From: Dokdonia donghaensis DSW-1
Lineage (GTDB): Bacteria > Bacteroidota > Bacteroidia > Flavobacteriales > Flavobacteriaceae
Assembly: GCF_001653755.1 (NCBI RefSeq)
Contig: NZ_CP015125.1
Span: 1 to 55,000 of the forward strand
Direction: 5' to 3'
DNA: 55,000 nucleotides
The notes under the pieces are model-generated. The model was not told the origin of the DNA and did not search any database. It saw nothing but the letters and a program-made list of their open reading frames with translations. This document shows positions 33,539-40,699 of the stretch, in pieces. A program made the position numbers and the translations under genes. Position 1 is the first letter of the stretch. Every line of letters begins with the position of its first letter.

Positions 33539-34168
33539 TTATTGATCTAAACGTTCATATTTACAACATCCAGGTAGGTTTGCATAAGCCTCATCTGTAG
33601 CTTTATGAGCTTTTGTATCGTGGCCTATTCTTGCAATTTCAGACTGTATGCCGTCTAGTGTGACCTGGCTCTTGTCATAAGTAACCTTCATCATTTGTTG
33701 ATCCTGTTTCCAGGCGGCAGCCGTTACGCCAGGTATATTACCCGCAGCATTTATAATACGTGCCTCGCACATACCACACTTGCCAGCCACAAGCACTTGC
33801 TGGGTCACTACTACACTCTCTGCAGAGAGCTCTGTTGTATTTGCCTCGTTTGCCTCTACAGTACCATCTGCTCTTGTGATTTTTGAAGTGATAGGTGTAT
33901 AACCCGCCTTTTCTACTTGTTTTACAACAGCCTGCATTGTAAGATTCTTTTCTGAAGGATATTGAAAAGAGAAGTCTCCTGTCTCAATATCTATTACCAC
34001 CTTTTTAATGCCTTTAAACTCTTTAAATTTTTTCTCTAATCCGTAGGCACAAAATGGACAACCTAGACCGTCTACTTGCACTTCAAATGTATCCATTGTT
34101 TTTTGCGCTTTCGCGAAAGCGGAAACCATCACAACCGCTACGAGTAGTATTATTGCTTTTATTTTCAT
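33539..34168 (-). CDS. Periplasmic protein with two HMA-type metal-binding domains
   Basis: A 209-residue protein with a signal peptide (residues about 1-21, ending SAFAKAQ). It has two ferredoxin-like HMA units: GLGCPFCAYGLEKKF (Cys37, Cys40) and GKCGMCEARIINAAG (Cys131, Cys134). The C-terminus adds another Cys pair (NLPGCCKYE). This suits a soluble periplasmic copper chaperone with two Cu(I) sites. An exact palindrome encodes part of the signal peptide. It lies 12 nt after an outer membrane protein gene and 1 nt before the NHL lipoprotein gene, all on the minus strand. Confidence 0.85.
   Translation of the reverse strand: MKIKAIILLVAVVMVSAFAKAQKTMDTFEVQVDGLGCPFCAYGLEKKFKEFKGIKKVVIDIETGDFSFQYPSEKNLTMQAVVKQVEKAGYTPITSKITRADGTVEANEANTTELSAESVVVTQQVLVAGKCGMCEARIINAAGNIPGVTAAAWKQDQQMMKVTYDKSQVTLDGIQSEIARIGHDTKAHKATDEAYANLPGCCKYERLDQ
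34106..34121. repeat. CGCTTTCGCGAAAGCG palindrome, exact copy inside a signal peptide
   Basis: Exact copy coding for Ala-Phe-Ala-Lys-Ala at residues 17-21 of the double-HMA protein, near the signal peptidase site. Confidence 0.97.
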
Positions 34169-34180
34169 CTGTAATTATTT

Positions 34181-34948
34181 TTAAAATGTATATCTAGTGC
34201 CTAAAAAGACACTGTAATTTAATGCTCTATTTTCTGGAATATCTTTTATGAGTGGTAACTGAACTGCTAGGTCAAAAGTGACCGTTTTAAGCGCATACTG
34301 TATACCTTGTGCATACAGTAATTGATACCAGTCTCGATCTGTGAGCCAAGAGCTTGTGTACTCAAAATAGAGATTGAGTTGCTTGTTTGGGTATTGTGGT
34401 TTGAGTAATGGTAGCCCTACGCCAAATTTTGCTCTAAACTCATCTTGATTACCATCTGGAGCCCAGTTATAGCCTATCTCTGTTGATATTCCATATTTTA
34501 AGGTTTCCAGTCCAGAAACTATGCCATAATAACCTTGATACTCACCAGTACTAAGCTCTAGTAAATCTAGCTCTTTCCCGGTAGGTAAGGTTTGAATAGT
34601 TTTGGCAACCATACGCCAGGTTCTACCCGTACCATCTTTTCTAAAAAACTGGTACTTACCCTGTACTTTTATATCTGCCAGCGTGCTCCCAGAACCTGCA
34701 TCATCTAGATCATAATTTAAATATGGTAAATGAAGTGCTATTAATGAGTTAGACGTAGGTAAGTAATGTAACATTACAGGTACATATACTGCGGTGCCTC
34801 TGTCATTATTTCTTATCTCTGCAAGAGTCTTAGTAGTGAAGCTATTACCACCTAACATTATAGGCTTATCTGCTGTTATAGGTGGACCTTGAGCAAGAAC
34901 TTTTACAAGCACTAAACTCAATAATGTAGTGAAAATTATTTTTTTCAT
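34181..34948 (-). CDS. Outer membrane beta-barrel protein of the metal cluster
   Basis: A 255-residue protein with a signal peptide (residues 1-19, ending VLAQ) and an all-beta, amphipathic pattern. It contains repeats such as MVAKTIQTLPTGKELDL and GISTEIGYNWAPDGNQDEF, and ends in a C-terminal Phe (GTRYTF), the usual sign of an outer membrane barrel. No specific family is recognised. It starts the block of closely spaced genes down to 31683, so it may be the first gene of that transcript. Its role in metal handling is inferred only from neighbours. Confidence 0.75.
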   Translation of the reverse strand: MKKIIFTTLLSLVLVKVLAQGPPITADKPIMLGGNSFTTKTLAEIRNNDRGTAVYVPVMLHYLPTSNSLIALHLPYLNYDLDDAGSGSTLADIKVQGKYQFFRKDGTGRTWRMVAKTIQTLPTGKELDLLELSTGEYQGYYGIVSGLETLKYGISTEIGYNWAPDGNQDEFRAKFGVGLPLLKPQYPNKQLNLYFEYTSSWLTDRDWYQLLYAQGIQYALKTVTFDLAVQLPLIKDIPENRALNYSVFLGTRYTF

Positions 34949-35028
34949 TAGTATTTGATTTTCCTCTAAAATACTGAGGTTAAATTAATTAAATAAACGC
35001 TTTATTCAATTTAAAACGCATTAAATAA

Positions 35029-35054
35029 TTGCGTATCAAGATATTGATACGCAA
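35029..35054. promoter_or_regulatory. Perfect 11-bp inverted repeat upstream of the 34948 gene
   Basis: TTGCGTATCAA (35029-35039) and TTGATACGCAA (35044-35054) flank GATA. It lies about 80 nt upstream of the start at 34948 and 35 nt downstream of the HYC_CC_PP stop. It may be an operator or part of a terminator; a second hairpin CCGC-CAGT-GCGG overlaps its right side. Confidence 0.5.
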
Positions 35055-35082
35055 AAGACCATCCGCCAGTGCGGAGACTTTT
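35053..35082 (-). terminator. Candidate terminator after the HYC_CC_PP gene
   Basis: AAAAG, CCGC and their partners GCGG and CTTTT pair around CAGT, with a mismatched middle of the stem. It starts 7 nt after the stop codon at 35089 on the minus strand. Confidence 0.45.
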
Positions 35083-35088
35083 AATAAA

Positions 35089-35505
35089 TCAAATTAGGTA
35101 TTGCTCAAAGAGCTCTTGGTAATCTTGCGTTATAAGTGGTGGCAAGTACCTGTCTGTTATTACTACTTTTTTTACAACTGTATCAAATAGTAATAAGTAA
35201 GTGTGCGTGTAAGCCTCAATAAATTCAAGATTCTCTAGCGAGAAATCTTCAAAGTGATGTTTGAGCTCATCTTGTGCGTCAAGTACAGTTTCTTGATCTG
35301 AACAGCATTCCATTTTTTTAGAATGGTCATCCCCATATTTGTGAGTAAGTGCTTCTTGCATCTCACAAGCTTGTGCCTCTCCAAAAATGCTTACATCTAC
35401 AAGATGCTCACCACAATAATGCTTTGATATCGTAAAAGACATCGTAGACCCTAGCACTAATACCGCTAGAAGGACAGACATTATATTATGGAAAATTGCT
35501 TTCAT
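35089..35505 (-). CDS. HYC_CC_PP family protein
   Basis: A 138-residue exported protein with a signal-anchor-like N-terminus (about residues 6-28). It has the three landmarks for which the family is named: KHYCGEHLVDVS, ECCSDQETV and the C-terminal RYLPPLITQDYQ. These proteins occur in Bacteroidetes beside copper- and cobalt-efflux genes, though no activity is known. The Cys/His set (HYC, CC) could bind a metal. It lies between two barrel-type outer membrane protein genes on the minus strand, as in other such clusters. Confidence 0.82.
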   Translation of the reverse strand: MKAIFHNIMSVLLAVLVLGSTMSFTISKHYCGEHLVDVSIFGEAQACEMQEALTHKYGDDHSKKMECCSDQETVLDAQDELKHHFEDFSLENLEFIEAYTHTYLLLFDTVVKKVVITDRYLPPLITQDYQELFEQYLI

Positions 35506-35523
35506 ATCTTATTACAAAGATAC

Positions 35524-35553
35524 AAAAAAGCCCCTCGTGCATCACAAGGAGCT
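35524..35553 (-). terminator. Intrinsic terminator after the 35575 gene
   Basis: On the minus strand AGCTCCTTGTG pairs with CACGAGGGGCT (two non-Watson-Crick positions) around ATG, then runs into TTTTTTG. It follows the outer membrane protein gene by about 22 nt. Confidence 0.75.
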
Positions 35554-35574
35554 CTTAAAACTATATTAAATCTA

Positions 35575-36606
35575 CTAGAAAGCATACTGCAAGCCGGCAG
35601 TTATTGTCTCCTTGCGCTTAAGTTGTACACCATTTACATCTTGTAAAAGTGGTGTTGCAAACTCAAACCCAAAACGCACATTTTTGAGCGTTCCTTTATT
35701 TGCATAAAGGTTAAAGCCTAGACCTCCATCTATATAAGTACCACCAGAGTTTCTAGTATCTGCAGTGATTACCATAAGCGAATTTAAATCTGGATTTGCA
35801 CCATCTATTTCTGAGACGACAGTTCCTTTTACTCTTGCAGAAAAACTAATCCAATCTGTTGCTTTGTAAGCCACCCAGTTATTAAGCGCATAACTATTAC
35901 CCAAACGGTAGTCACGATCATTAGTACCCGTGCGCACAACAGCATCTAGCTGGTTACCTCCAGAAAAAGAGTCTGACTGCCAGATATATGTTGCTCCTAG
36001 TAGTGCGTCTAGCGTACCACTACCTAACTGCATAGGGTAAGGCAATATAACTTCATTACCCATAGAGGCTGGTGTTACATCTATCTCATCTATACTCCCT
36101 GTAGGTAGTGATACCCCAACCTTTGCGTGCAATTGCTGTCTATTTTTATTAAAAAGTGTCACTAAGCCAGAAATTTTAAGGTCTGTGATACCACTAGAAG
36201 AAGTCTCAAAATTTCCTCCCATTGCAGTGAGGTGCTGCATATCCATAGATGTAGATCCTAGCATTGCAGCTAGCGTTACTTTATCTGATAAGGCATACAT
36301 TGCCCCTAGCATATGCATATCCATAGGCATATCTGTAGGAGTTACCATATACTCCCCTCCATTAGGAAGTAACACGCTTTCAAAACTCACATCATCACTC
36401 CCTCGTTTGAGGTCATTCATTTGCATATTCATATATCTGTAAGAAACCATAAACTCACTTTTTTTATGAGTGTGATCCCCCATTACAGAGATAGGTGCGT
36501 GACCGTCTGGACGATTACTAGACCAAGGGTTTTGAGTTTGAGTTTCTTGTGCGTTTAACACTGTAGCAATTGCTATTGCTAGCAAAGCCATTATATATTT
36601 TTTCAT
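35575..36606 (-). CDS. Met-rich outer membrane protein (PF13557-like transporter)
   Basis: A 343-residue protein with a signal peptide (residues 1-19, ending VLNAQ). It is unusually rich in Met and His in the first 120 residues, for example SYRYMNMQMNDLK, PTDMPMDMHMLGAMY and STSMDMQHLTAMGG. The remainder is all-beta and ends in Phe (LQYAF), as in outer membrane barrels of the MetA-pathway/phenol type. Met clusters bind Cu(I), which agrees with a copper-exit or metal-linked role, but this is inferred. A CsoR-like dyad lies about 34-56 nt upstream of its start. Confidence 0.78.
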   Translation of the reverse strand: MKKYIMALLAIAIATVLNAQETQTQNPWSSNRPDGHAPISVMGDHTHKKSEFMVSYRYMNMQMNDLKRGSDDVSFESVLLPNGGEYMVTPTDMPMDMHMLGAMYALSDKVTLAAMLGSTSMDMQHLTAMGGNFETSSSGITDLKISGLVTLFNKNRQQLHAKVGVSLPTGSIDEIDVTPASMGNEVILPYPMQLGSGTLDALLGATYIWQSDSFSGGNQLDAVVRTGTNDRDYRLGNSYALNNWVAYKATDWISFSARVKGTVVSEIDGANPDLNSLMVITADTRNSGGTYIDGGLGFNLYANKGTLKNVRFGFEFATPLLQDVNGVQLKRKETITAGLQYAF

Positions 36607-36639
36607 TTATTATGTGTAAATTATTGTATAGTAAAATGA

Positions 36640-36662
36640 GCATATCCCCCTATAGGGAATGC
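36640..36662. promoter_or_regulatory. CsoR-like dyad upstream of the Met-rich outer membrane protein
   Basis: GCATATCCC, CCTATA and GGGAATGC form a near-symmetric dyad with the perfect core CCCTATAGGG and outer arms GCAT/ATGC. It sits 34 nt upstream of the start at 36606. Copper repressors of the CsoR family bind similar TAnCCC...GGGnTA sites. No csoR gene is visible in this window. Confidence 0.5.
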
Positions 36663-36706
36663 TTAAAATTTTGAACAGTACATATACGTACCATCCTCGG
36701 TAATCA

Positions 36707-37087
36707 CTATACAAACACTTGCGGAGGCCAATCTATATCAGATTGATATGAGGCTACTTTACCTTCTATTAAGGGGTAAGAATTTTTGATATAATCGCTT
36801 ATTAAAGATGTGATAGTAAATACTTGCTCAGACTGAAAATATAAGGGATAAAAAGCTTCTACTATGCGTACACCTAGATTATCGTTACTAGAATCCTGAC
36901 TATCTAACGATAGTTGCTTAGACAAATAACATTTACCATTACATTGTAGCTTGGGTTTATCCTTATTCACACAATACGTCTCTACTATATAATCTATATT
37001 AAGCTCATAGTAGAGTACGTTGCCTACGTTCATAACTGGACGTAGTGCAAAAATAGAAAAGAGTATAAGTGCGTAAATTGCTTTCAA
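36707..37087 (-). CDS. Small exported protein, CNGKCYL motif
   Basis: A 126-residue protein with a TTG start at 37087 (the only in-frame start before the conserved N-terminus). Residues about 1-22 are a hydrophobic export signal. The motif DKPKLQCNGKCYLSKQL holds two Cys four residues apart, plus an upstream Cys in ETYCVNKD. This pattern (YELNxDYIxxxxCVNKDKP...CNGKCYL) is one I have met in Bacteroidetes next to copper genes, though I cannot name a function. It lies 42 bp after the DUF3347 gene and before the Met-rich porin. Confidence 0.72.
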   Translation of the reverse strand: MKAIYALILFSIFALRPVMNVGNVLYYELNIDYIVETYCVNKDKPKLQCNGKCYLSKQLSLDSQDSSNDNLGVRIVEAFYPLYFQSEQVFTITSLISDYIKNSYPLIEGKVASYQSDIDWPPQVFV

Positions 37088-37129
37088 CAGGTAGGTCTGT
37101 TATTGATAAGAAATTTATTAAATAAGTTC

Positions 37130-37693
37130 TTATCGTATCTCCTTATCTACTACGCCGCACTTAAGCATTTTATCACCGTAGTAAGGATTGCGTATTTCTT
37201 TAGAATCTGATAACCAGTAAGCACCTTTACCTTCAAAAGCCATAGGGCAATATTGCTTTATGAGTGATCCAGTTGCAAGTTGACCAGAAAGGTATACCTC
37301 AACGCTTTTTGACACATCCTCAAAAACTTCACGTTGCCTATCTACATTAGTAGATGTAGCGATTTGATCTAGATAAGATTTTAAAGCAGAAAGAGTATCT
37401 GCACTAGGTACTACAGTAAGCATCTGGCTAAAATCCTTTGCGACAGATGCTGCATCTTCTGCATCTGTGTTTACAAAGGCTCCCTTAAGGTTTAAATAAG
37501 CGCGATGTACTTGTGTAGCCTCTTCTGTTTTAAAAGTCACCTCAACAAACTCTTCTGTCACATTAAGATCTCCAGTAGAGGTTATTACTGCCGTATCACT
37601 ATGTTGCGACGGTGCTGTTTTTACTTCTGCCTCTTGATGTTGCTTACAAGAAAATAACGCGATTGCGATGGCTACAAAAAATACATTTTTCAT
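37130..37693 (-). CDS. DUF3347 lipoprotein
   Basis: A 187-residue lipoprotein (lipobox IALFSC, Cys16). The DUF3347 pattern is clear: helical core (HRAYLNLKGAFVNTDAEDAAS, given in part), then the C-terminal QYCPMAFEGKGAYWLSDSKE, also in part, followed by IRNPYYGDKMLKCG. YCPMA and MLKCG supply Cys and Met for a metal site. DUF3347 domains are found in Bacteroidetes copper- and cation-efflux loci, often fused to or beside CusB-like proteins. It starts the metal cluster on the minus strand. The exact partner is unknown. Confidence 0.87.
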   Translation of the reverse strand: MKNVFFVAIAIALFSCKQHQEAEVKTAPSQHSDTAVITSTGDLNVTEEFVEVTFKTEEATQVHRAYLNLKGAFVNTDAEDAASVAKDFSQMLTVVPSADTLSALKSYLDQIATSTNVDRQREVFEDVSKSVEVYLSGQLATGSLIKQYCPMAFEGKGAYWLSDSKEIRNPYYGDKMLKCGVVDKEIR

Positions 37694-37729
37694 TTGCTAG
37701 GGTTTTAACCCTGCAAAAATACAACGTAC

Positions 37730-38161
37730 TCACTTATTTACCTTGCGGTAATAAAAAAATGCCGGCAATAATAAGAAAACAAGTAATGGCTGGATTAAAA
37801 AACGGCGCACATAAAAAAGCCCCATATACTCAGAGGGTGTATGGTGATGTAACAAAATATAGTAAACGATACTGAGCACAATAAAAACAACTGCATAAAA
37901 TACGACCGTAAACTTAATAATACCCCTATCTCTAAAGACAGCCCAGAGCAAGCCCAGCGACAACAGCATATTTAACGAGTATCTAAAAAATATATGCATC
38001 ATTAACTTGCCTTTTGCAAAAGTAGGCAGTGGCGTGTTTTGATAATCTCCGTGAAAATAATCTATGAGAGGATCGTAGAAGAGTACGCTTTCGCGAAAGC
38101 GTATAAAAAGCAACCCAAACAGGCATAGCACAGCTAGCAACATATAGAATACCTTATGCAT
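37730..38161 (-). CDS. Exosortase F-associated membrane protein
   Basis: A 143-residue protein with about four membrane helices (at about 3-20, 55-75, 80-100 and 118-138). Conserved-looking pieces are YDPLIDYFHGDYQN, FFRYSLNMLLSLGLLW and LLHHHTPSEYMGLFYVRRFL (in part). It overlaps the exosortase gene by 8 nt, as expected for the flavobacterial XrtF-associated family. It probably assists XrtF in the cytoplasmic membrane, though no biochemical role is known to me. An exact palindrome lies in its coding sequence (Arg-Phe-Arg-Glu-Ser). Confidence 0.87.
   Translation of the reverse strand: MHKVFYMLLAVLCLFGLLFIRFRESVLFYDPLIDYFHGDYQNTPLPTFAKGKLMMHIFFRYSLNMLLSLGLLWAVFRDRGIIKFTVVFYAVVFIVLSIVYYILLHHHTPSEYMGLFYVRRFLIQPLLVFLLLPAFFYYRKVNK
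38086..38101. repeat. CGCTTTCGCGAAAGCG palindrome, exact copy inside the exosortase-associated gene
   Basis: Exact copy read in a different frame from the others, encoding Arg-Phe-Arg-Glu-Ser at residues 21-25, between the first helix and the next segment. Confidence 0.97.
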
Positions 38162-38702
38162 CTTTTACAGGTTTTTTATAAGAGTTTATCCAGCCTAGCC
38201 ACAGCAAGAATACGGTACCATAAATAACCGCCGGAAAGATAGTGCCGTGTAGTACATCTGCATATGCTGGGTATTCATAAATACCTATTGTAAGTAAGGC
38301 GATGCGCAAGACATTCATACCATAGAGAAGTACGACTCCTCCAAAAATGAAAAGTAGTGTTCTTTTTACATCTCCAAAAAATGCAAGCATAAAAGACACA
38401 AAAAGCAGCATCACACTTACGGCATTACAACCTTCTAATACGCGAGCGAGGGTTTTACCGTTCATAGTGAGATTCATAGCGGGCTCCCAAGTACTAGGTT
38501 CTACCTTCATATCATACCCAAAAGCAGTAATTAATGCCTGACTTTGTTTTGCAACGTTATGTGTAATATAATCGGGAAAATAGCGACTACTAGCTCCATA
38601 GGTTAAAAATAGTTGGTAAAGCGACACGAAAACCAAATAACTTCCTATAAATATGGCTAAAAATCGGAGGACGGGCTTATATTTGCGGACTAATTTGAGC
38701 AA
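38154..38702 (-). CDS. xrtF: Exosortase family protein XrtF
   Basis: Exosortases are membrane cysteine transpeptidases that remove C-terminal sorting tags. The 182-residue protein uses a TTG start at 38702 and is shorter than classical EpsH-type enzymes, as XrtF is. Catalytic Cys92 is in LEGCNAVSV, the Arg is in MNVLRIALL (Arg133) and the His in VLHGTIFP (His152). Several membrane helices surround these. It precedes the exosortase-associated gene with overlap. No sorted substrate is seen in the window, so target proteins must lie elsewhere. Confidence 0.9.
   Translation of the reverse strand: MLKLVRKYKPVLRFLAIFIGSYLVFVSLYQLFLTYGASSRYFPDYITHNVAKQSQALITAFGYDMKVEPSTWEPAMNLTMNGKTLARVLEGCNAVSVMLLFVSFMLAFFGDVKRTLLFIFGGVVLLYGMNVLRIALLTIGIYEYPAYADVLHGTIFPAVIYGTVFLLWLGWINSYKKPVKDA
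38678..38685 (+). promoter_or_regulatory. Candidate -7 element for the GAF gene
   Basis: TATATTTG fits TAnnTTTG 50 nt upstream of the GAF start. It overlaps the 5' end of the divergent xrtF coding region. No good -33 box. Confidence 0.35.
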
Positions 38703-38734
38703 GGGATGTTTTTAACGTCTAAAATACAAGAAAA

Positions 38735-39190
38735 ATGGCTTTTGAAGATTTAAAAATACAAGTAAGCAGCATTGCCTCAAATAATGAAGGCAGTGCAAAG
38801 GATAAAATGACAGCAATTTGTGAGCTGTTACAAGAACATATAGACTACTATGACTGGGTAGGTTTTTATATGGCAAATCACGAGGCACGCACATTGCACC
38901 TTGAAGCTTTTGCTGGAGAGCCTACAGACCATACAGTTATCCCTTTCGGGAAAGGAATTTGCGGTCAAGTAGCAGAGTCTAATGAAAACTTTGTAGTTCC
39001 AGATGTGAAGGCGCAAGATAATTACATAGCCTGCTCCATCACTGTTAAGAGTGAGATAGTAATCCCACTTTTTAAAGATGGAAAAAATATAGGCCAGATA
39101 GATATAGATTCAAATAAAGTAGATCCTTTTACTAAGGCAGATGAAGATTTTCTAGAGTTTGTAAACGAGAAAGTTGCTGCTCTTCTATAA
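38735..39190 (+). CDS. GAF-domain protein, fRMsr-like
   Basis: A 151-residue single GAF domain, beginning MAFEDLKIQVSSIASNN. Parts FGKGICGQVAESNENFVVPD and NYIACSITVKSEIVIPLFKDG match the core of free-methionine-(R)-sulfoxide reductase. Two of the three Cys of that enzyme, Cys76 (GICG) and Cys100 (YIAC), are present. The third Cys, expected near residue 64-65, is replaced (EPTDHTV). With Cys100 as the likely catalytic thiol, reductase activity is possible but not assured. It is cytoplasmic and transcribed divergently from xrtF. Confidence 0.8.
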   Translation: MAFEDLKIQVSSIASNNEGSAKDKMTAICELLQEHIDYYDWVGFYMANHEARTLHLEAFAGEPTDHTVIPFGKGICGQVAESNENFVVPDVKAQDNYIACSITVKSEIVIPLFKDGKNIGQIDIDSNKVDPFTKADEDFLEFVNEKVAALL

Positions 39191-39210
39191 GACCGCTATA
39201 ACTTTAAAAC

Positions 39211-39249
39211 AATAAACCCCTTACTAATCTAATTAGTAAGAGGTTTATT
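39211..39249. terminator. Bidirectional terminator between the GAF gene and the ABC permease gene
   Basis: AATAAACCCCTTACTAAT and ATTAGTAAGAGGTTTATT pair over 18 positions with one mismatch around a 3-nt loop. It lies between two convergent genes, about 20 nt from each stop codon. Confidence 0.85.
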
Positions 39250-39266
39250 ATTTTATATACATAATA

Positions 39267-40529
39267 CTACATCCCTGTTCTAATAGCCTCTACAGGATCT
39301 AATTTTGAAGCTCCTATAGCGGGTACAATACCGGCTATAATCCCAATAACAAAAGTCGTAAACAGACCTAAGAAGATATTATCAAAAGACAGCACAAACT
39401 CAAAATCACCGGCTATTTTTGAAACATCTAGCAACCAGACGACTACTTGTACCATTATTAAACCTATTAGCCCTCCAAAAATAGAAAGTAAGATAGACTC
39501 AAAAAGAAATTGAAATAATATAAATCTACGCTTTGCTCCTAGTGCTTTTTGTATACCTATAAGGTTGGTACGTTCTTTCACACTCACAAACATAATATTT
39601 GCGATACCAAAACCTCCTACTAGAAGTGAAAAACCACCTATACCCCACCCTACTAATGTAAGTATGCTTATTATACCATCTATAGCATCTGCAAAGCCGC
39701 TCAACCTATTAATAAAAAAATTGCTATCATCTCCAGATTTTATAGAGCGACCTTGCCTCATTTTTTGTTCGGTAAGTGCATAGAGTTCATCTGGATCACC
39801 TCCCTCCTCTGGGATAATTGTTATGGTAGGAAATGTAGATCTGTTATTATCTCCATATATTCGACGTATGATATTTACTGGCACTACTAATTTTTCGTCT
39901 TTAGAATCTCCAAAGGCATTTATGCCCTCTTTCTTAAGTACCCCTATAATCGTAAACTTTCTACTTAATGTTTTTACTTGCTTACCTACTGGGTTTACTC
40001 CTACACCAAAAAGATTATCTCTCAATATAGATCCTATCACGGCAACAGGCGCACCATTAACAGACTCCCGCTCATTAAAAAAACGACCATCCTCAAACTC
40101 TAACCTCTCAATATCATATAATCCTTCTGTAGCATTATCTATTCTAACACTTTCTATAACCGTGCCTTCGTAGCTTACTTTTTGAGCAGCCACGTTCATC
40201 GAGTAGTTTATTGCACCTAGACCGGGAAGGTTACGTTGTAAGTTTTGGTAATCATCATAAGTTACAAGTGGAAAGCGCTCCCTTTTCCAGCGTGGCACCT
40301 CACTAGGACCAAAAGAAATATGACAAATTATCATTGAGTTAGAATCTAGGGAAGATAGGCTTCCCTTTATATCTTTCTCAAGTGAATCTACAGCGGCAAG
40401 TACCCCTATAATAGAAAAGATTCCTACCGTTACACCCATTAGTGAAAGAAAGGTACGGGTCTTATTATTGCGCAAGGCATTTACAGCAAATCTAAAACTC
40501 TCCCCTAAGGCTCGAAAATATATAAGCAT
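39267..40529 (-). CDS. MacB-like ABC transporter permease
   Basis: A 420-residue permease of the FtsX/MacB class. It starts with a cytoplasmic segment MLIYFRALGESFRFAVNALRNNKT and has a first helix (about 30-50), a periplasmic MacB-PCD domain (about 55-290), and three C-terminal helices (TLVGWGIGGFSLLVGGFGIANIM, given in part; FQFLFESILLSIFGGLIGLI; IFLGLFTTFVIGIIAGIVPA). It ends in the typical SKLDPVEAIRTGM. No ABC ATPase or adaptor gene is adjacent. Members take part in lipoprotein, toxin or peptide export; the substrate is unknown. Confidence 0.9.
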   Translation of the reverse strand: MLIYFRALGESFRFAVNALRNNKTRTFLSLMGVTVGIFSIIGVLAAVDSLEKDIKGSLSSLDSNSMIICHISFGPSEVPRWKRERFPLVTYDDYQNLQRNLPGLGAINYSMNVAAQKVSYEGTVIESVRIDNATEGLYDIERLEFEDGRFFNERESVNGAPVAVIGSILRDNLFGVGVNPVGKQVKTLSRKFTIIGVLKKEGINAFGDSKDEKLVVPVNIIRRIYGDNNRSTFPTITIIPEEGGDPDELYALTEQKMRQGRSIKSGDDSNFFINRLSGFADAIDGIISILTLVGWGIGGFSLLVGGFGIANIMFVSVKERTNLIGIQKALGAKRRFILFQFLFESILLSIFGGLIGLIMVQVVVWLLDVSKIAGDFEFVLSFDNIFLGLFTTFVIGIIAGIVPAIGASKLDPVEAIRTGM

Positions 40530-40699
40530 TGATTGATTTTATCTAAAGATACGAGTAAGACGTCACTCGAGATAAATTGTTACAAAGTAGTTCCATTTTG
40601 TTAATAGAAAGCGTTAACAAAAAGTGTTGAAATTGCTATTTTTGACACTTCAAAATCCCATATGCAAGGGAGGACACAAAATCTATCAATAATCTCACA

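Noticed and set aside
40637..40644. A full purH promoter at TATTTTTG
   Set aside because: The -7 box fits, but no -33 TTG lies at 17-21 nt; I mention it only in the purH entry.
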